From positions 1 through 36,728 of the IMG/VR virus record IMGVR_UViG_3300032278_004259: a DNA stretch of 36,728 nucleotides; one strand, written 5' to 3'. Under the pieces are notes generated by a model. It made no database searches. It was not told the DNA's origin and saw nothing but the letters and a program-made list of their open reading frames with translations. Origin of the DNA: a virus. Below, piece by piece: positions 21,664-29,872 of this stretch (position 1 is the stretch's first letter; every line of letters starts with the position of its first letter). Position numbers and translations under genes: made by a program.

Positions 21664-21993
21664 GTGTCTCTGTTCGACGGCATCGCGGGCGTGCTGACCG
21701 GAGTGTTCGGCGCGCCCGTTCTCTACACGCCTGCGGAAGGCGTGCCGATCACGGTGGAAGCGCGGTTCCGCTCGCAGCCGATCGAAGTGCCCGACACCGA
21801 CGGCAATACCGTGATCATCCTGTCCCCGACCCTGCGCGTGTCCCGCACGGTCCTGCCGGATATCGCCCGTGGCGACCTCGTGCAGCCGGAAGGCGAGCAC
21901 GGGCCGATCTACCGGGTGCTCAACCGGCTGCCGAGCGGCTCTCCGGCCGATGATGCCTTCATTGTCTGCGAGCTCGAGGAGGCGGAGCCGTGA
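21664..21993 (+). CDS. Head-tail joining protein (FII-like)
   Basis: A 109-aa protein whose size, order and beta-rich make-up fit the lambda FII group: an N-terminal SLFDGIAGVLTGVFGAPVLY, a middle with TVEARFRSQPIEVPDTDG, and VLPDIARGDLVQPEGEHGPI then YRVLNRLPSGSP. It would bind the filled head and accept the tail. The GTG start at 21664 lies one base after the decoration gene's stop and has no clear ribosome site, so translation is probably coupled. Confidence 0.7.
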   Translation: MSLFDGIAGVLTGVFGAPVLYTPAEGVPITVEARFRSQPIEVPDTDGNTVIILSPTLRVSRTVLPDIARGDLVQPEGEHGPIYRVLNRLPSGSPADDAFIVCELEEAEP

Positions 21994-22415
21994 TGCACTA
22001 CCGTGCCGAATACCGGGCGCTGGCCCGCGCGGCCCTGCTCGCCGATCCGACATTCGAGGACTACACGCTGTTGTCCGCATGGGTTCGCGACATCGACCCC
22101 AGCACCCTTCCCGTGCTGCATGTCGCCACACCGCGCGAGACGAAGGAGCAGGATACCCACACCAGCTCCACGCGGGTGACGACCCTGATGGTGATCGCGA
22201 AGATCAAGGGCGGCGACGCGATCGAGGATAAGCTCGACGAGTTGAGCACCGTGGTCGAGACCGTCATCGGCACCGCACTGGACAGCGCGGAGCGCGCCTG
22301 CCTTCTGGGCGACACCGAGGTGACCGTGGACGGCGGCGGCGAGAAACGCGTCGGCACGCTGATCATGCGGTTTTCCATCACCTTCTGGCCGGCCGAGCCG
22401 CTTACCGAAGCCTGA
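21990..22415 (+). CDS. Tail terminator-like protein (U-like)
   Basis: A 141-aa alpha/beta protein matching the size and order of lambda gpU-type tail terminators. Recognisable parts are YRALARAALLADPTFEDYTL, then VLHVATPRETKEQDT, TLMVIAKIKGGDAIEDKLDE, and a final beta strand LIMRFSITFW. It should stop polymerisation of the tail tube and join tail to head. GTG (21990) and ATG (21993) are both possible starts; AGGAGG lies seven bases before the first. It overlaps the FII-like gene by four bases. Confidence 0.7.
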   Translation: MMHYRAEYRALARAALLADPTFEDYTLLSAWVRDIDPSTLPVLHVATPRETKEQDTHTSSTRVTTLMVIAKIKGGDAIEDKLDELSTVVETVIGTALDSAERACLLGDTEVTVDGGGEKRVGTLIMRFSITFWPAEPLTEA

Positions 22416-22432
22416 TCCCCGTCTGCGGGGAT
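22415..22432 (+). promoter_or_regulatory. 7-bp hairpin upstream of the tail tube gene
   Basis: ATCCCCG-TCTG-CGGGGAT directly follows the tail terminator stop codon. Without a T-run it is unlikely to end transcription; it may protect the abundant tail tube message. Confidence 0.4.
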
Positions 22433-22479
22433 GAACGTGCCCTCGCGGGCCACCCAACCATCGAACGAAGGAGACAATC

Positions 22480-22905
22480 ATGCCTGCAAGCAGCGGCGCG
22501 GTCCGGGGCTACGGCTCGACCGTCAGGATCGGCGTGGGCGAAACCCCCACGTGGACGGCCATCGTGGGGATCCAGGACCTCGAGTTCCCCGACCAGACCC
22601 CGGACAGCATCGACGTCACGCATCTGACGTCGCCGGGCGACACCGAGGAGATGGTGCGCGACATGAAGAAGGCCGTGAGCTGGCCTCTGACGCACCACTA
22701 CGTCCCGGGCAGCGCCATGGACACGGCGCTGGCGGCTGTCGAGGCCTCGGGCGAGGATTTCATCCTCGAGATCAAAGCCAACGGTGCCGATGCGGTGGAG
22801 TACGCCGCCTATCTGAGCAGCTATCGTCCGACGACGATCCAGCCCAAGGGTTCGGTGATGCAGGCCATCTCCACCTTCGTGGTCAAGGCGAAGGTGGTGG
22901 CCTGA
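22480..22905 (+). CDS. Major tail tube protein
   Basis: A 141-aa protein forming the tail tube. It has the beta-rich pattern of siphophage tube proteins: GYGSTVRIGVGETPTWTAIV, a loop with QDLEFPDQTPDSIDVTHLTS, then SWPLTHHYVPGSAMDTALAA and a final strand ISTFVVKAKVVA. The motif D-x-T-x-L-x-S-P-G is characteristic of the family. The ribosome site AAGGAG six bases before ATG 22480 is nearly ideal, as expected for an abundant virion protein. It is followed by the tail chaperone pair. Confidence 0.85.
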   Translation: MPASSGAVRGYGSTVRIGVGETPTWTAIVGIQDLEFPDQTPDSIDVTHLTSPGDTEEMVRDMKKAVSWPLTHHYVPGSAMDTALAAVEASGEDFILEIKANGADAVEYAAYLSSYRPTTIQPKGSVMQAISTFVVKAKVVA

Positions 22906-22907
22906 TC

Positions 22908-23249
22908 ATGGCGAACAGGATCAAGGGCGAGGTCCCGGTCAGGGTCGGCGACAAGGTCTGGGTTCTGGTGGTCGACTTCAACATGCTCTGCACGTTCGAA
23001 GAGGCCACCGGCATGATCGCGACCAAGTTCATCTCTCAGGTGGAGTCGGGCGAGGATGTGTCCTTCCGTGCCCTGCGGCACTTCATCCACGCCATGATGA
23101 TCGCGCGGCAGCCCGACGCGACGCTCGAAGATGCGGGCGATCTGCTTTCGACGGACCCGGACGCGTTGAACCGGGCGCTGTCGGCCGCCTTCCCCTCGGC
23201 CGATCAGGATCCATCTCCGCCGGGAAAGGCGCCGGCGGCGACGGACTAG
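22908..23249 (+). CDS. Tail assembly chaperone, G-like
   Basis: A 113-aa protein that should coat the tape measure protein during tail assembly. It begins MANRIKGEVPVRVGDKVWVL, contains FNMLCTFEEATGMIATKFIS and a helical C-terminal part. It sits between the tail tube and tape measure genes, the fixed location of the lambda G/T pair. Near its end the zero-frame codons GGA AAG are preceded by G, forming the slippery heptamer GGGAAAG (23222-23228). A fraction of ribosomes probably slips by -1 there and produces the longer GT product. Confidence 0.85.
   Translation: MANRIKGEVPVRVGDKVWVLVVDFNMLCTFEEATGMIATKFISQVESGEDVSFRALRHFIHAMMIARQPDATLEDAGDLLSTDPDALNRALSAAFPSADQDPSPPGKAPAATD
23222..23228 (+). 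promoter_or_regulatory. Programmed -1 frameshift site GGGAAAG
   Basis: The heptamer G-GGA-AAG lies in phase with the G-like gene and is identical to the lambda G-T slippery site. After a -1 slip the new frame stays open from 23228 to the stop at 23558-23560. Confidence 0.85.
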
Positions 23250-23560
23250 ATATCGCCGAGCTCCTGGGCGACTACGTCGCCGCCGGCTTCGACGCGGAGG
23301 CGTTCTGGTCTCTGACCCCGCGCCTCTATCTGATCCAGATGAAGGCGGCGGCACGGCGGTTCGCGCGAGAGCGCGGTTCGCTGGCCGAGGCGATCTATGT
23401 CGGCACGCGCGCCGATCACCGCGAGCTCGAGCGCTATCTGGACAGCCTCGACAACGACCGCCCGCCATTGCCGCCAGAGGCGCTGGCCGGCGCGATGCGC
23501 TCCTACTTCGCCGGGCTGGCGACGGTGCGGCGCGCGGATTTCCTGAAATCGAGGTCATGA
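23228..23560 (+). CDS. Tail assembly chaperone, T-like part of the GT frameshift product
   Basis: A 110-codon continuation made by -1 frameshifting from the G-like gene; the full GT product would be join(22908..23228,23228..23560), 217 aa. The T part contains LGDYVAAGFDAEAFWSLTPR, LYLIQMKAAARRFARERG and HRELERYLDSL, a helical region that likely binds the tape measure protein. It has no credible start of its own upstream of 23339 and extends across the G stop codon, which supports frameshift expression rather than an independent gene. It ends one base before the tape measure ATG. Confidence 0.85.
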   Translation, partial: GAGGDGLDIAELLGDYVAAGFDAEAFWSLTPRLYLIQMKAAARRFARERGSLAEAIYVGTRADHRELERYLDSLDNDRPPLPPEALAGAMRSYFAGLATVRRADFLKSRS

Positions 23561-23561
23561 A

Positions 23562-25652
23562 ATGACTGGCACTGTCGGCCGCCTTCGCGCGGTGCTGGGG
23601 CTTGATGCCTCACCGTTCAATCGCGGGCTGAATCAGGCGCGCGGCTCGGCCGGGGTCTTCTCGGCCGGTGTCCGGAGGATGATGGCAGGCGTGGGCGTGG
23701 CCATTGCCGGCGCGTTCTCGACGGCCGCGATCCGCAACGCCATGGGCATGATCGACGCGCAGGCGAAGCTGGCGAAGTCGCTGGGCACCACTTCGGCCTC
23801 GATGCAGGTTCTGGCCCGAGCGGGCGATCTCGCCGGTGTCAGCATGCAGGGCATCGAGCAGGGGACGAAGGACCTGTTCCGGCGCCTCAGTCAGGCTGCA
23901 TCCGGCACCGGTCCCGCGGCCGATGCCTTGAAGCGGCTGAAGCTGACCGCCGGGGAATTGCTGAAGCTGCCGCTGGATCAGCGCCTCGCGAAGATCAACG
24001 GCGCGATCCGGGAATTCGTGCCGGAGGCGCAGCGTGCAGCCGTCGCCGGTGCCCTGTTCGGGGAGGAAGGGTCCATCGCCCTCTCCCGGCTGGACCCCGG
24101 CGTCATCGCTCAGGCGACGGAGGAGCTGCAGAAATTCGGCTTTGCCATCTCGGAGACGGATGCGGCGAAGATCGAGGCCGCGAACGACTCGATCTCAAAG
24201 CTCGGCCTGATCGCGCAGGGTCTGGTCAGCCAGATCACCGTCGCGCTGGCGCCGGCTCTGGACTCGATCGCCCAAGGGTTTGCCAACGCGATGCGTGCCG
24301 GGGGGCCGCTGCGCGAGGTGATCCAGTTTCTCGGCGAGAACATCGGGAGGCTGGCCACATACGCGGCGACTTTCGCGGCGCTCATGGCGGGCCAGTGGGT
24401 CGCCGGGATGGCGGCGGCGGCATTGGCCACGGCCAGCCTGTCGGGCGCTCTGGCCCTCGTGCGAACGGCGATCATGCGAACGGGTATCGGGCTGCTGATT
24501 GTCGGCGCTGGTGAGCTGGTCGTCTGGTTCTCCCGCCTCGTCAAGGGGGCGGGCGGCTTCGGAGAGGCCATGGGCCTGCTCGGGGACGTGGCGGCAGCGG
24601 TCTGGGAGGGCATCAAATCCAGCGCCAAGTCCATCCCGCCGGCCCTCGCCGGGGTCTGGCAGCAGATGAAGGGGGATTTCCTGAAGAGCCTCTCGGACAT
24701 GGCGACGAAGTTTCACGATTTCGTCTGGACGATCGCCAACGGGATGAGCTCGATCCCCGGCCTCGAGGGGATCAGCGACAATCTCTTCGATCTTGCCCGG
24801 GGCGCGAGCGAGGTGTCCGGGACACTTCATGCTGCAGGTGCGGCTGCCGAAGCGAGTGCGGCGAGTTCCTACGCTGCGGCAGCCGGGGTCCTCAAGGATG
24901 CGTTCGGTCCGGCTCGTGAGGCCATGGAAAAGCTGCGCGAGGTGATGCGGGTCGGAGGCGAGGATGCCGAGACCGCCCTCGACGACGCCGCAGGCTCGGC
25001 CGACAAGCTGGCGGAGGCGCTTGCGGGTTCGGGAGGGGACGGCAAGGGCGGCGCCAGCGGCGCGGGCGGACGCGCCCTCGACAAGCTGAAGACCAAGGCC
25101 GAGAAGCTGAAGGAGACGACGCAGGAGGTCCGGGAGACCTTCAAATCCGCGTTCGTCGGGCTGGTCACCGGGGCCACGAAGTTCAAGGCAGCGCTTTCGG
25201 AGGTGCTGGGGAAGCTGGCCGAGATGGCGGCCAGCCGCGCCTTCGACATGCTGTTCGGTGGCGGCCGCACCGGCGGGTCGCGCGGGCGCTCCGGTGGTGG
25301 CCTGTTCGGAGGCCTGTTCCGGGGGATCCTCGGGTCGATCATCCCGGGGTTCGCGACGGGCACCAGCAATGCGCCGGGCGGGCTTGCGATGGTCGGCGAG
25401 CGCGGCCGCGAGCTGGTGAACCTGCCTCGCGGCGCACAGGTGATCCCGAACGGCCGCACCGAGGAAATCCTGCGCGGCCGCGCGGCGTCGCAATCGCAGG
25501 TGAACATCGTGCCGTCGCCGTATTTCGATGCCGTCGTCGACCGGCGGGCGGGCGTCGTTGCCGGTGCGATGGACCAGTCCCTGGCCCGTCAGAGCCGCGA
25601 CAGATTTCCCGGCATGCAGCGCGCGATGCAGTCGCGCGGAACGACGATATGA
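23562..25652 (+). CDS. Tail tape measure protein
   Basis: A 696-aa protein that sets tail length. The N-terminal 60 residues (RLRAVLGLDASPFNRGLNQA) match the usual tape-measure start. There are hydrophobic segments at about 260-320 (AALMAGQWVAGMAAAALATA and following), a long Ala/Lys/Glu-rich helical part (480-530) and a Gly/Arg-rich C-terminus (GGRTGGSRGRSGGGLFGGLF) followed by the FATGTSNAPGG...VGERGRELV...P-x-G motif typical of the family. At about 1.5 angstrom per residue a 696-aa protein suggests a tail near 105 nm. ATG 23562 has GAGG seven bases upstream. It overlaps the next gene as ATGA. Confidence 0.93.
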   Translation: MTGTVGRLRAVLGLDASPFNRGLNQARGSAGVFSAGVRRMMAGVGVAIAGAFSTAAIRNAMGMIDAQAKLAKSLGTTSASMQVLARAGDLAGVSMQGIEQGTKDLFRRLSQAASGTGPAADALKRLKLTAGELLKLPLDQRLAKINGAIREFVPEAQRAAVAGALFGEEGSIALSRLDPGVIAQATEELQKFGFAISETDAAKIEAANDSISKLGLIAQGLVSQITVALAPALDSIAQGFANAMRAGGPLREVIQFLGENIGRLATYAATFAALMAGQWVAGMAAAALATASLSGALALVRTAIMRTGIGLLIVGAGELVVWFSRLVKGAGGFGEAMGLLGDVAAAVWEGIKSSAKSIPPALAGVWQQMKGDFLKSLSDMATKFHDFVWTIANGMSSIPGLEGISDNLFDLARGASEVSGTLHAAGAAAEASAASSYAAAAGVLKDAFGPAREAMEKLREVMRVGGEDAETALDDAAGSADKLAEALAGSGGDGKGGASGAGGRALDKLKTKAEKLKETTQEVRETFKSAFVGLVTGATKFKAALSEVLGKLAEMAASRAFDMLFGGGRTGGSRGRSGGGLFGGLFRGILGSIIPGFATGTSNAPGGLAMVGERGRELVNLPRGAQVIPNGRTEEILRGRAASQSQVNIVPSPYFDAVVDRRAGVVAGAMDQSLARQSRDRFPGMQRAMQSRGTTI

Positions 25653-26335
25653 CCGCACGTCCGATCGTGACGGTGCCGCGATCCCTGATGCGGCAGACCG
25701 CCGTCGACTGGGACATCGACTGGCGCGAGAAGAGCGCCGGCGAGGGAACGGACGGCACGGGGCAGACCGTCATCAGCGCAGCCCCGCGCTGGTTCGGCTC
25801 GGTCCCTCTGGTGCTGCCCCGCGCATCTGCCCTGGAATGGCGCGCGCTGCGGCACACGGCCCGTGGCCGCACGGGTCTCTACAGGCTGCCGATGATCGAT
25901 CCTCTCGGGTACTCCGACGCCGACATCGTCGGTGCCGGTTCCGGTCTGCCGTTCACCTCGGGCCGCCGGTTCGACACAGGCAGCGGCGTCGCCTACCGGC
26001 CGACGGTCGAAATGCACGAGGCCGCCGCCGCCGGCGCCACCCGGATCACGGTACGCGAGACCCAGGCAGTCCATCCGCTGCGCATCGGGATGCTGATCAG
26101 CCACGATGACTGGCCTGTCGAAATCACCTCGCGGACGGATGACACCGACGACGGCGTTCCTGTCGTCACTCTGGAACTGGCGCCGTTCCTGCGAGCGCCG
26201 ATCCCGGCAGGTGCCCTGATCGAGCTGGCCGCCACCGGCATCTTCGAGTGCTTCGACGGTTCCGGAAACCCGGTCTACGACCTCACCCGCGTCGCGCGCC
26301 CGACCATGAATTTCCGGGAGTATCTCAACCGATGA
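25649..26335 (+). CDS. Tail tip (distal tail-like) protein
   Basis: A 228-aa protein encoded directly after the tape measure, where distal tail or lambda M/L-like proteins lie. It has beta-rich segments: RWFGSVPLVLPRASALEWRA, then RTGLYRLPMIDP and EAAAAGATRITVRETQAVHP, and a final TGIFECFDGSGNPVYDL. The family is known to me only as a conserved siphophage tail protein of Rhodobacter-like phages. Overlaps on both sides (ATGA at 25649 and 26332) place it in a tightly coupled tail tip block. Confidence 0.7.
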   Translation: MTARPIVTVPRSLMRQTAVDWDIDWREKSAGEGTDGTGQTVISAAPRWFGSVPLVLPRASALEWRALRHTARGRTGLYRLPMIDPLGYSDADIVGAGSGLPFTSGRRFDTGSGVAYRPTVEMHEAAAAGATRITVRETQAVHPLRIGMLISHDDWPVEITSRTDDTDDGVPVVTLELAPFLRAPIPAGALIELAATGIFECFDGSGNPVYDLTRVARPTMNFREYLNR

Positions 26336-26916
26336 GCAACTTTCCGGAGGGTTTCGACCCGCGCGCCGACATCGTGATCAAGCTGGACCTCGTGCTGATC
26401 GACACGCCCGATGGTCAGTTCGGCTACATGGTGGGGGTCGATGGCCGGTTCATCGATACCACCGGCCGTGTCTGGTGGGGGTCGCAGCTGATCACCGCGG
26501 GCGATCTGGAGTTCTCGATCAACGGCACGGCGCCGACCGGATCGCTCACCATGTCGTTCCTGCAGGACCCGGACGCGCCGAACCTCATCGCGCAGGTCCG
26601 CGAGCTGGGCTCTGACTACGTGAAGGGCCGGGAGATCATCTTCTTCGAGCAGTACCTCACGGCGCACGAGGAATTCTACGCGCCCACGCGGCCGCCGACC
26701 GAGATCCTGCGCCGGCGTATGCGGCAGGTCCTCGTGTCGGCCGACGGCCCCCAGAAGCGACAGATCTCGGTCACTTTCGAGGGGCCGTTCGAGAACCGCC
26801 GGACGGCACGTCGCCTTGTCTACAACACCGAGGATCACTCGACCCTCGTCGGCGCCGCGAACCCGTCGCTGGGTTTCATCCCGCGCGACGGCAAGCTGAA
26901 GGAGAAGCTGTTCTGA
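26332..26916 (+). CDS. Tail tip protein, L-like position
   Basis: A 194-aa protein in the tail tip block. It shows alternating beta strands (IVIKLDLVLIDTPDGQFGYM, GDLEFSINGTAPTGSLTMSF) and a C-terminal part with ISVTFEGPFENRRTARRLVY, then STLVGAANPS. The residues around FGAP/TGSL resemble minor tail L-type domains but I cannot name the family with certainty. ATG overlaps the upstream stop as ATGA, and its stop overlaps the next ATG by one base. Its place between the distal tail-like and NlpC-like genes supports a role in the baseplate/tip. Confidence 0.65.
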   Translation: MSNFPEGFDPRADIVIKLDLVLIDTPDGQFGYMVGVDGRFIDTTGRVWWGSQLITAGDLEFSINGTAPTGSLTMSFLQDPDAPNLIAQVRELGSDYVKGREIIFFEQYLTAHEEFYAPTRPPTEILRRRMRQVLVSADGPQKRQISVTFEGPFENRRTARRLVYNTEDHSTLVGAANPSLGFIPRDGKLKEKLF

Positions 26917-27362
26917 TGGCCTATCCTGCACACACGCCGCTGATGATCGAGGCGCACCGCTGGATGAAGCTGGAGACCGTCTGGGGGCAGATGGACTGCA
27001 TGCTGAGCCTCGCGGACTGGTTCTGGCGCGTGCACGGGTTCGACCCCGCGGAAGATATCCGCTTCACCTACGACAGCCCCGCCACATGTCAGCGCGCGAC
27101 AGGCTTCATCAGAGAGCCCCTGGCCGCCACCCGCCGGATTGCCGAGGATCGTGGCGGCCTTGCGCAGAAGACATCCAATCCGGTGAAGGGGGACATCGCT
27201 CTGCTGCGGCTCGTCGATCAGGGCCGGGAAATCCATTCCGGCGGGCTCTGGCTGGGGCGCGGCTGGCTCGTGAAGGGCCATCCCGACGGCGCGACCGTTC
27301 GCGATCCCGCCACAATCCTCGAAACGCTCGCGATCTGGGACATGAGCTATGTCGATCCGTAA
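26916..27362 (+). CDS. DUF6950 family tail protein (NlpC/P60-like, K-position)
   Basis: A 148-aa protein with the DUF6950 pattern: a W-rich start (HRWMKLETVWGQMDCMLSLA, with the potential active Cys C28 in MDC), ADWFWRVHGFDPAED, then RFTYDSPATCQRATG, GDIALLRLVDQGRE and LWLGRGWLVKG. The order resembles NlpC/P60 cysteine peptidases, which in siphophages sit at this tail tip position and cut peptidoglycan during DNA entry. No clear catalytic His in the usual place is seen except IHSGG, so activity is uncertain. It overlaps the next gene by 14 bases. Confidence 0.8.
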   Translation: MAYPAHTPLMIEAHRWMKLETVWGQMDCMLSLADWFWRVHGFDPAEDIRFTYDSPATCQRATGFIREPLAATRRIAEDRGGLAQKTSNPVKGDIALLRLVDQGREIHSGGLWLGRGWLVKGHPDGATVRDPATILETLAIWDMSYVDP

Positions 27363-29862
27363 GCGGCTGATGGTGATGGCGCTCATGGGCACGACAGCCC
27401 TGACGCCGGCGCCGGCCCGGGCCGATCCGATCTCGGCGTTCATCGCGGGCTTCGTCAACTTCATCTCCACCGGCGTGCCGATCGCCGCGGGCATCGGGGG
27501 CGCCTTCGCAGCAGGATCGGCGACCGCTGCGTTCTTCGGCTCGGCGATCGGCTCGATCGTGCTGTCGGTCGGCCTGTCGCTGGTTTCCTCCGCCCTGGCG
27601 CCGAAGCCGCAGTCCGTCGACCCGGGTGATCGCATGGTCAATTACGCCCAGCCGATCAGCTACATGGAGACGGCCTACGGAGAGGTCCGCAACGGCGGTG
27701 TCCTCGGCATGACGGTGATGGGTCGCGACGTGCTCACCTACGATGTACCGCGGCCCGGCCGACACTATGCGGTCATCCTCGCCTCTCACAGCATCAACGG
27801 CGTGCTGGAGCACTACCTCGACGACACCCTCTGCGAGTTCAACGAGGACGACATCGCGATCACCGAGCCGTTCGGCAACGGCACCAAGGCCAGCAGCATC
27901 GCATCGGTCCGGACGTACAACGGGCAGCCGGGGCAGGTAGCGGATCCGGCCTTCGTGGCATCGATTCCGGAATGGACCGAGGCGCACGACATGGCGGGCC
28001 TCGCCTATGCTGCGATCTTCGCCCGCAAGCCCAGCTCCGACCGGTTCCAGGTGATCTACACCAACGGCGACATCTGGCAGTATGCCCCGCTCATCCAGGG
28101 CCACGACCGGATCTACGACCCGCGCACGGAATCGCTGGGCTACACCAACAACGCCGCGCTGATCATCGCCCACGAGATCGTGCACCGGCTCGGCGGCACG
28201 GTCGACTGGGATGCGGTCGCGGTCGAGGCCGATGTCTGCGACGAGCTGGTCACCACCGCCTCGGGCGGCACCCAGCGGCGCTGGACGATCAACACCCTGA
28301 TCGCGGACGATCAGGAATGGGAGGAGATCCGCACGACACTGATGGCCGCCTGCGACGGCATCATGTTCGAGAATCCCGACGGCAGCGTCGGCTTCCACGT
28401 CGGCCGGTGGATCGAGCCGACCGTCACGCTGACGGACGCGGATTTCCTGTCGATCAACATCACCGAGGGTCACGAGATCGGTACGGCGACGCAGTTTGTC
28501 GCGCAGTATGTCGAGCCGGCCAATCTCTACCGCCGCACGCCGACCGGCCCGTATGTCGCCGACCCTGAAGGCCGCCGCATCACCCGCGAGGTCGTGATCG
28601 CGGCGGTCGACAATTACGACCAGGCAGTGCGCCTGATGGCGCGGACGGCGGCGATCGACCGGGCCCGGTACCGGGTTGCGGGGACGCTGAAGATGTCCGG
28701 GCGGCAGCTGCAGGGGCAGCGCTTCGTGAGGATCGAGCATGCCGACACGGGGTTCTCGTCCGTCATCGAGGTCGGCAAGCTGGTGCTGGCGGAGGATCGG
28801 GTCAGCTACCGGTTCGAAGGCGTCTCGACCTCTGCAGCCGACTTCGCCTTCGATGCACTGACCCAGACACCGGAGCGGCCGGTCTACGAGGATCTGAGCC
28901 CGGACGATGCCATCGACAATGTTGACGGTCTGGCAGGCACTCCCGCCGGCACCGGTGCGATCCTCTGGCAGTGGGATCAGCAGGATCAATCCCTCACGCA
29001 GGAGATCAGGCTCCGGAGTGTCGATGGCGGCCAGCCCGACTGGCAGATCTTCGGGGCGGGCGCGGGGCAGCGTACATTCCTGGCGACCGGTCTGGTCTCT
29101 GGATCCAGTGTCGAGGCTCAGGTGCGGAACCGCACCAGCTCCGGACGGCTGTCGGAATGGAAGCCCGACACGCCGGTGGCCGTGACGGTCAGCGGCCTGG
29201 TGCCGGGCGAGCTGACCCTCGACACCGTTACGGCCGCGCCGGGCGGCCTGGCGATCGTGGGCGAGTCCGGCGCGAACACCGTCGCGATCGAGGTGCTGGC
29301 GGCCGCGACCGACGATTCCGGATCCGCCGGCGTCGTGGGTTACGCCGGGGTGACGCCGCTGGCGGACTTCTCCGCCTTCATCGGAGATGCGGCGGCGGTC
29401 AACGCCGTCGTGAACGGCGACTTTGCCAGCTCGTCGGGCTGGACGACGCCCGGCGGCTGGTCGATCGGCTCCGGGGTCGCGACGCATGTCGCGAACGGGG
29501 CGAACAACACGATGTCCCGGTCGGCCACGCTGGAGGCCGGGGAGGTCTACCGGTGGACCGCCTCGATGCCGTCGCATTCCGGCGGCACGGCACTGGTGCG
29601 GCTCTTCGGCTCCACCACCGTCAGCGCGGCGGCGTTCGGGGGCGCGGGCGTCCACCAGGGCACTATCACCGCGCCGGCCAGCCCGACGTCGCTCGGCATC
29701 CTCGCGGGCACTACCTGCAACGCGACCTTCGACGACTTCTTCGTCGTCAAGGACACCACCGCCAGCCTCGATCAGGGCGGGCAATACTTCTGGATCCGGG
29801 CGGTGAGCCCGGACGGCACGCGCGGGCCGCTCTCCGCGTCCTTCTTCCGAACCATACCCTGA
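27349..29862 (+). CDS. Tail hub / host specificity protein, J-like
   Basis: An 837-aa central tail tip protein. Residues 1-85 include a membrane-like, signal-peptide-like stretch (MVMALMGTTALTPAPARADP) and a Gly/Ala-rich hydrophobic segment (IAAGIGGAFAAGSATAAFFG), resembling J and lambda I-type segments. Residues 90-480 form the hub/phage-tail3 region (YGEVRNGGVLGMTVMGRD, HYAVILASHSINGVLEHYLD, VIYTNGDIWQYAPLIQG). Residues 560-650 look like fibronectin-type modules and 680-800 like a carbohydrate-binding beta sandwich (NGDFASSSGWTTPGGWSIGS). The start at 27349 lies within the DUF6950 gene. The protein should contact the cell surface during adsorption. Confidence 0.85.
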   Translation: MSIRKRLMVMALMGTTALTPAPARADPISAFIAGFVNFISTGVPIAAGIGGAFAAGSATAAFFGSAIGSIVLSVGLSLVSSALAPKPQSVDPGDRMVNYAQPISYMETAYGEVRNGGVLGMTVMGRDVLTYDVPRPGRHYAVILASHSINGVLEHYLDDTLCEFNEDDIAITEPFGNGTKASSIASVRTYNGQPGQVADPAFVASIPEWTEAHDMAGLAYAAIFARKPSSDRFQVIYTNGDIWQYAPLIQGHDRIYDPRTESLGYTNNAALIIAHEIVHRLGGTVDWDAVAVEADVCDELVTTASGGTQRRWTINTLIADDQEWEEIRTTLMAACDGIMFENPDGSVGFHVGRWIEPTVTLTDADFLSINITEGHEIGTATQFVAQYVEPANLYRRTPTGPYVADPEGRRITREVVIAAVDNYDQAVRLMARTAAIDRARYRVAGTLKMSGRQLQGQRFVRIEHADTGFSSVIEVGKLVLAEDRVSYRFEGVSTSAADFAFDALTQTPERPVYEDLSPDDAIDNVDGLAGTPAGTGAILWQWDQQDQSLTQEIRLRSVDGGQPDWQIFGAGAGQRTFLATGLVSGSSVEAQVRNRTSSGRLSEWKPDTPVAVTVSGLVPGELTLDTVTAAPGGLAIVGESGANTVAIEVLAAATDDSGSAGVVGYAGVTPLADFSAFIGDAAAVNAVVNGDFASSSGWTTPGGWSIGSGVATHVANGANNTMSRSATLEAGEVYRWTASMPSHSGGTALVRLFGSTTVSAAAFGGAGVHQGTITAPASPTSLGILAGTTCNATFDDFFVVKDTTASLDQGGQYFWIRAVSPDGTRGPLSASFFRTIP

Positions 29863-29872
29863 GAGGCCCCGC

